DNA of 64,000 bases. It comes from Candidatus Bathyarchaeota archaeon (lineage in GTDB: Archaea > Thermoproteota > Bathyarchaeia > Bathyarchaeales > Bathycorpusculaceae). This document shows, piece by piece, positions 59,747 through 64,000 of this stretch. The position numbers were made by a program, and so were the translations under genes. The stretch spans positions 1 through 64,000 of the forward strand of contig JAGTQX010000014.1 of NCBI GenBank assembly GCA_018396675.1, in the 5' to 3' direction. The stretch's first letter is position 1; every line of letters starts with the position of its first letter. The notes beneath the pieces were generated by a model that did no database searches, was not told the DNA's origin, and was given only the letters and a program-made list of their open reading frames with translations.

Positions 59747-60712
59747 ATGAGTAAAAAAGCGAATAAAGGAATCTCCACAATTGCAGCAATCGCAGGCATG
59801 CTGTCCCTTCTAATAATCGGACTGGTTGCAGGATATTACGTAAACGCGATTACTGCAGGAAATCAGACAAGCGAATTTGAAGAAGATAGTTCTTGGCGAA
59901 CTGCAAGCATCACCCTCTCTGGTTCAACAACAGTGTTACCAATAGCAAATGCAAGCGCCATTGCAATGATGAACAAGTACTCTGGCGTCACCATAACCGT
60001 TCAAGGCGGTGGTTCCGGAGTAGGTTACAGCAACATAATTGACGGCGTAGTCGACATAGGAATGGCTTCTAGGGATCCTAAAACAACAGAAATAACAAGC
60101 GCCCAAAGCAAGGGAGTTAACTTGTGGCTTCATCCAATAGCTTTAGACGCGGTTTGCGTCGTAGTTCATCCTTCAGTTGCAAACTCAAGCCATTCGCTGA
60201 ATCTTACCCTTCAAGATGTTGGCAAAATTTTCGCTGGAATCTTCACCTACTGGGACGAGGTTGAAGCGGGTTTGCCGCACCAACCTATTGTAATAGTTGT
60301 TAGAGAGCCCGGATCAGGCACAAGAGGCACATTTGAAGAATATACTATGCATCCTTGGAACTACAACGTGACAACCAGTGCAAGCGTACAGCCGAGCAAC
60401 CCTGCCGTTAGAACCAAAATTGAAACTACACCGTATTCTATAGGCTACGTTAGCTTTGGTTTCTTGAGTGATTCAATGCATGTTGTGTCCTTGGCTAAGG
60501 AAGCGGGAAAACCATATGTTTACCCAACGATTTCGTCAATTGCTAAGGGAGAATATCCAATTTCACGATACCTATATCTCATTACAAATGGTCAACCAAA
60601 AAGCGGTTCACTGGCTGACAGGTTCATAGATTTCGTGCGAAGCAAAGAAGGCCAGCAAATAGTGGAAGCCAACGGATATCTAAAACTTCCATACGTCTAC
60701 CCCGCATCTTAA
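59747..60712 (+). CDS. pstS: Phosphate-binding protein PstS with prepilin-like signal
   Basis: 321 residues from ATG 59747. The N-terminus SKKANKGISTIAAIAGML has the KG-IST pattern of class III (prepilin-type) signal peptides, followed by a hydrophobic helix. The binding domain has LSGSTTVLPIANAS, GGGSGVGYSN and REPGSGTRGTFEEY, the phosphate contacts of the PstS fold. It captures phosphate outside the cell and feeds PstCA. It is first in pstSCAB-phoU. Confidence 0.94.
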   Translation: MSKKANKGISTIAAIAGMLSLLIIGLVAGYYVNAITAGNQTSEFEEDSSWRTASITLSGSTTVLPIANASAIAMMNKYSGVTITVQGGGSGVGYSNIIDGVVDIGMASRDPKTTEITSAQSKGVNLWLHPIALDAVCVVVHPSVANSSHSLNLTLQDVGKIFAGIFTYWDEVEAGLPHQPIVIVVREPGSGTRGTFEEYTMHPWNYNVTTSASVQPSNPAVRTKIETTPYSIGYVSFGFLSDSMHVVSLAKEAGKPYVYPTISSIAKGEYPISRYLYLITNGQPKSGSLADRFIDFVRSKEGQQIVEANGYLKLPYVYPAS

Positions 60713-60735
60713 AAGATTGAAAAAGGAGCATGCTG

Positions 60736-61653
60736 ATGGGCTTCAGAAAACGCGGAATGTCCCATTTTTTGAAACGTTTAAAAGCTGAACCCGTAGAGGT
60801 CATTTTGTTTCTTTGTGCATCCTCTTCTATAATCTTTCTTTTTCTAATGCTTCTGTTTATAGCAAAAGAGGGCGCACAAGCTTTTCTTACGTTTGGAATA
60901 AATTTTATAATCGGTTCTGTTTGGGAAACCAATTTGGATCTTTATGGTGCCTTTCCTTTGATATATGGTTCTCTCATGGTAGTTGCAGGCGCCGTTGTTA
61001 TTGCCGTGCCGTTGGGAGTTGTTACGGCGATATTTATAGCTGAGGTTTTGCCGTTCTCGTTTAGAGACCTTATAAAATCTTTAATTGAGCTTCTGGCTTC
61101 TGTGCCGTCAATAATATATGGGTTTGTAGGCTTGCTTTTTATAGCCCCGCAAGTGGCTCGCCTATTCGGAATATCTTCTGGAACTGTGGCGTTAACAGCG
61201 TCCATTGTTTTGGCTATAATGTCCATTCCAACAATTGTTGGCGTTTCTGGAGAGGTTATCGCTGCAGTACCCAGAGACTTTAAAGATGCCGCTTTGGCGC
61301 TAGGCGCAACTAAATGGCAAACAATTAAAAGTGTAGTCATACCTACCGCTAAATCTGGTATCCTTGCAAGTATTATGTTGGGTTTTGGAAGAGCCATTGG
61401 CGAAACTGTTGCCGTCCTTATGGTTGCGGGTAATGTCGCGTTAATTCCAACGCCTCCTTGGAACTATCTATCGCCAGTATATCCGCTCACGGCTACTATA
61501 GCTATGCAAATGGGCGAAGCGGCTGTTGGAAGCTTGGAGTACAGCGCCTTATTCGGTTTGGGGATGATTTTGTTCATAGTGACTTTCATCGTGAACACGT
61601 TGGCCGACGCAATTGTCAAAAGGGAGTCAAAATTCAGGAGCGGTGTAAAATGA
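60736..61653 (+). CDS. pstC: Phosphate ABC permease PstC
   Basis: 305 residues from ATG 60736, since GGAG at 60725-60728 is well spaced for this codon and too close for the ATG at 60730. Six helices are predicted, with the permease loop AALALGATKWQTIKSVVIP (EAA-like). It forms the membrane channel with PstA. The stop overlaps the pstA start (ATGA). Confidence 0.95.
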   Translation: MGFRKRGMSHFLKRLKAEPVEVILFLCASSSIIFLFLMLLFIAKEGAQAFLTFGINFIIGSVWETNLDLYGAFPLIYGSLMVVAGAVVIAVPLGVVTAIFIAEVLPFSFRDLIKSLIELLASVPSIIYGFVGLLFIAPQVARLFGISSGTVALTASIVLAIMSIPTIVGVSGEVIAAVPRDFKDAALALGATKWQTIKSVVIPTAKSGILASIMLGFGRAIGETVAVLMVAGNVALIPTPPWNYLSPVYPLTATIAMQMGEAAVGSLEYSALFGLGMILFIVTFIVNTLADAIVKRESKFRSGVK

Positions 61654-62480
61654 GCAAAGTAAGGGAAAAAGTGCTTTTTGCTTTTCTCGGTATACCCACA
61701 GCAATTTGCCTAGGTGTTTTCTTTTGGCTTGCGTCTGTTCTTCTATCCGGCTTTGGCACGATTAAATGGAACCTTTTGACTGCTAGCGTGCTTAATGGAG
61801 GGTATCTTGAGATGATTGTTGGAAGCGCTTATTTGCTGTTAGGCGCGGCTGGAATTGCCAGCCCAGTTGGCGTTTTAGCAGCCATATACCTTGTCGAGTA
61901 TGCTCCTCGTGGAAGGCTAACGCGCGTCATCGACCAAGCCATTAACAACTTAGCTGGGGTACCATCAATAGTCATAGGCTTGTTTGGTTACACTTTCTTT
62001 TGCAGACAACTTGGACTCGGAATATCTCTTGCAGCTGGCTGGTTTACCTTATCATTGATGATGATTCCAATAGTAATTAGAGGAACAGAAGAAGCCGTTA
62101 GAATGGTGCCGAATGCCTTCAAAGAAGCAGCTTTAGCGTTAGGAGCATCCAAATGGAGGACGGTGCGCTCCATAACCGCTCCTTCTGCGGCTCCTGGCAT
62201 AATTACCAGTATTCTACTTGGCATTGCACGCGTTGCTGGAGAAACAGCGGCAATATTATTCACGTCATGTGTCTTGGTTACTAGAGGTTTACCCAAGTCG
62301 CCTTTTGAACCTGTAATGGCTTTGGCATTTAACTTGTTCGTGAAGATTGTTGCTTTAGGTGAATCTCCCGATAAGGTCTTTGGAATAGCCTTCATTCTGT
62401 TTCTAATGGTTATTTCGCTGGCAGCTGCTGCAACAGCTTTCAGAATTTACTATAGGAGAAGGCAACCATGGTTAAAGTAG
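61650..62480 (+). CDS. pstA: Phosphate ABC permease PstA
   Basis: 276 residues from ATG 61650; the frame is open further upstream but that part is the pstC coding region. Six helices and the coupling loop [17 protein letters not shown] are visible. It pairs with PstC. Its end overlaps the pstB start by 13 bases. Confidence 0.95.
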   Translation: MSKVREKVLFAFLGIPTAICLGVFFWLASVLLSGFGTIKWNLLTASVLNGGYLEMIVGSAYLLLGAAGIASPVGVLAAIYLVEYAPRGRLTRVIDQAINNLAGVPSIVIGLFGYTFFCRQLGLGISLAAGWFTLSLMMIPIVIRGTEEAVRMVPNAFKEAALALGASKWRTVRSITAPSAAPGIITSILLGIARVAGETAAILFTSCVLVTRGLPKSPFEPVMALAFNLFVKIVALGESPDKVFGIAFILFLMVISLAAAATAFRIYYRRRQPWLK

Positions 62481-63220
62481 ACATTAGACAACTTAACGTT
62501 TGGTTAAAAGGCAACCATGTTTTAAAGGATATAACGCTTACAACAAAGGAGAACGCTGTAACCGCCATAATGGGGCCATCCGGATGTGGAAAAACCACTT
62601 TGTTGAGGGCAATAAACAGGATGAACGAGATTATAGCTGGATGCCGAACTACCGGCGAACTGTACATTAATGGGCGAAACATTTACGACGGAGAAACTAA
62701 CGTATACGAGTTGAGAAGAAGCGTTGGCATGGTGTTTCAAAAACCGAACCCGCTTCCGAAGTCAATTTTTGAAAATGTAGCGTTTGGAGTTAAAATTCAC
62801 AAGATGGCGAACGGAGAAAGTCTCGCGAGTATCGTTGAAAGAAGCCTTAAAGAAGTGGCGTTGTGGGAAGAAGTTAAAGAGAGATTAAATGACAGCGCGT
62901 TCAGTCTTTCAGGCGGACAACAGCAAAGACTATGCATTGCAAGAGCTCTTGCAGTAAATCCTGAAATAATCCTCCTAGACGAGCCTTGCAGCGCTTTAGA
63001 CCCCATTGCAACAGCTAAGATAGAAGCGTTAATGCGGAAACTGGCGGAAAAATATACTGTAATAATAGTTACGCATAACGTGCAACAAGCTGCAAGGGTT
63101 TCTGATTATGTTGCTTTTCTTTATTTAGGAGAACTCGTCGAGTACGGACCAACCAAGCATGTTTTCGAGAACCCGCAAAGCAAGCTAACTGAAAGATATT
63201 TAACGGGAGAGTTTGGATAG
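62468..63220 (+). CDS. pstB: Phosphate ABC ATPase PstB
   Basis: 250 residues. Walker [10 protein letters not shown] (~34-42), Q-loop [12 protein letters not shown], signature [11 protein letters not shown] and Walker [14 protein letters not shown] are all intact. The NPLP tract and length are typical of PstB. It drives phosphate import. phoU follows after 11 bases. Confidence 0.97.
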   Translation: MVKVDIRQLNVWLKGNHVLKDITLTTKENAVTAIMGPSGCGKTTLLRAINRMNEIIAGCRTTGELYINGRNIYDGETNVYELRRSVGMVFQKPNPLPKSIFENVAFGVKIHKMANGESLASIVERSLKEVALWEEVKERLNDSAFSLSGGQQQRLCIARALAVNPEIILLDEPCSALDPIATAKIEALMRKLAEKYTVIIVTHNVQQAARVSDYVAFLYLGELVEYGPTKHVFENPQSKLTERYLTGEFG

Positions 63221-63231
63221 GTGATGAAATA

Positions 63232-63876
63232 ATGAGTAGGATAATAGACTCTGGTCTTGAAGATCTTTCCGGAATGCTTCATAAAATGGGTGAACTAGCC
63301 TACCGCACAGTTTTCGCAGCGCTTACAGAAAGCTTCCAGAACATAAATGTTGATGATGAAGTTAGTGAAATGTCGGATACGCTTGTCTTGATCGCGGATC
63401 AAGTTGAAGATAAGGCGTTTGAACTTATTGCAAGATTCCAGCCAGTAGCCTCAGATCTGAGAACTATCAAATCTTATATGAAAATCGCCTACGACTTTGC
63501 GCGTTTTGGAAGATATGCGCTTGATATCTCATACATTAACAAGCGGCTTGGCGGAATAAGAGACTGTGACGAATGGATAATTTCGTACCTTAAAGAGATG
63601 AGCGACGTCGCCTTAAGCATGGTGAAGCTCAGCGTCGATTCTCTAAGAAGCCACGATTCGCAGCTTGCGGAGAAAATATCCGAAAAGGAAAAGGAGATAG
63701 ACAAAATGTATTTTGATTTTCTCTATAAACTAATCGAAAAGGCAGACGCTACGACAAAATGCACAATCTCAAGCGTTTTGATAGTTAGATACCTTGAAAG
63801 AATAGCTGACCATGCAACCTACATATGCGAAGCAATAATCTACATCGCGACAGGACAAAAAGTAATCCTCAGATAG
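63232..63876 (+). CDS. phoU: PhoU-family regulator
   Basis: 214 residues, two PhoU three-helix repeats without the AbrB domain: QVEDKAFELIARFQPVASDLR and LERIADHATYICEAI carry the acidic metal sites. It likely signals phosphate status from PstB or restrains transport. It is last in the pst operon; the AbrB-fused paralogue lies at the other end of the cluster. Confidence 0.93.
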   Translation: MSRIIDSGLEDLSGMLHKMGELAYRTVFAALTESFQNINVDDEVSEMSDTLVLIADQVEDKAFELIARFQPVASDLRTIKSYMKIAYDFARFGRYALDISYINKRLGGIRDCDEWIISYLKEMSDVALSMVKLSVDSLRSHDSQLAEKISEKEKEIDKMYFDFLYKLIEKADATTKCTISSVLIVRYLERIADHATYICEAIIYIATGQKVILR

Positions 63877-64000
63877 TTCTAGAATTGTTTTAATTGAGTT
63901 CAGTTTGGCTAAACTTGGCGAATATTCTTTCCGTGTGGAAATGTTGATAAACGTGTTTTCTTTTTATGCCGTGATTGTTGTTGGGGTGATCCAAGCGTGG
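63877..64000 (+). other. Window end: no complete gene
   Basis: These 124 bases include AT-rich stretches and a late open frame (GTG near 63970) that runs off the edge. It could be the start of the next gene, but ~10 codons cannot show that. Confidence 0.3.

Noticed and set aside
61458-61649. Longer PstA start
   Set aside because: This region is the coding end of pstC; the ATGA overlap at 61650 is typical of coupled permease genes.
1-64000. CRISPR arrays or toxin-antitoxin pairs
   Set aside because: No regularly spaced repeats and no recognisable toxin-antitoxin families were seen; small gene pairs found do not match known types.

Overview
The window is a chromosomal segment of an archaeon. 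The evidence is archaeal-type translation genes (rps12-rps7, EF-1A, diphthine synthase), the CTP-dependent riboflavin kinase/regulator RbkR, RibL, archaeal pantoate kinase and PPAT, TATA-box promoters close to start codons, a tRNA with an intron, and FlaI/FlaJ-type pilus genes. Gene content, frequent TTG/GTG starts and the beta-oxidation plus IOR gene mix suggest a member of Candidatus Bathyarchaeia or a near relative. That placement is an inference from content; no marker phylogeny was run.

Layout. 1-1.8 kb: right-hand part of an integrated element (cut-off ORF plus a tyrosine recombinase with an N-terminal zinc ribbon). 1.9-8.7 kb: ileS, a decayed C_GCAxxG_C_C pseudogene, tRNA-Ala(CGC), an ECF-type membrane protein behind a palindromic operator, a coiled-coil protein, two very small ORFs and cysS. 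8.8-12.7 kb: an MgtA-type P-type ATPase with an extra C-terminal domain, and lplA. 12.8-17 kb: rps12, rps7, a DRG-type GTPase, a small HExxH protein and EF-1A. 17-20 kb: a sodium/solute symporter with a small partner, an XPF-type nuclease and a coupled unknown. 20-28 kb (minus strand): iorBA, crotonase, 3-hydroxyacyl-CoA dehydrogenase, acyl-CoA dehydrogenase, a two-subunit CoA transferase and a nitroreductase, which looks like amino-acid/acyl-CoA catabolism. 28-33.6 kb: a DRE-TIM acyltransferase, two biotin-synthase-like radical SAM proteins (candidate LipS-type lipoyl synthase) around a winged-helix protein, then four small genes, two of which share a sequence motif. 33.7-39.4 kb: ferredoxin, CaCA exchanger, DUF763 protein, secreted MBL hydrolase, and a coaD / pantoate kinase / ECF-S set for CoA synthesis.

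39.5-47 kb holds the most distinctive system: a type IV pilus or secretion locus with one monocistronic pilin and a seven-gene operon (pilin-like proteins, ATPase, TadC/FlaJ-type membrane platform, three more envelope proteins). Both units have nearly the same inverted repeat at the promoter. 47-50 kb: RbkR, a frameshifted rhomboid protease, RibL, DUF357 and diphthine synthase. 50-58.5 kb: an MFS transporter, a membrane protein, an intron-containing tRNA-Lys(CTT), an anchored OB-fold-like protein, an ABC-2 exporter, a BchI/BchD-like chelatase ATPase and a UPF0282 hydrolase. 58.6-63.9 kb: phosphate uptake, with a divergent AbrB-PhoU regulator facing pstSCAB-phoU. PstS carries a prepilin-like signal peptide.

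Most functional calls rest on recognisable motifs and family resemblance. Substrates of transporters, the CoA transferase and the DRE-TIM enzyme are not resolved. No stretch over 300 bases is empty: 4969-5391 holds the pseudogene and 6878-7318 holds two small ORFs.
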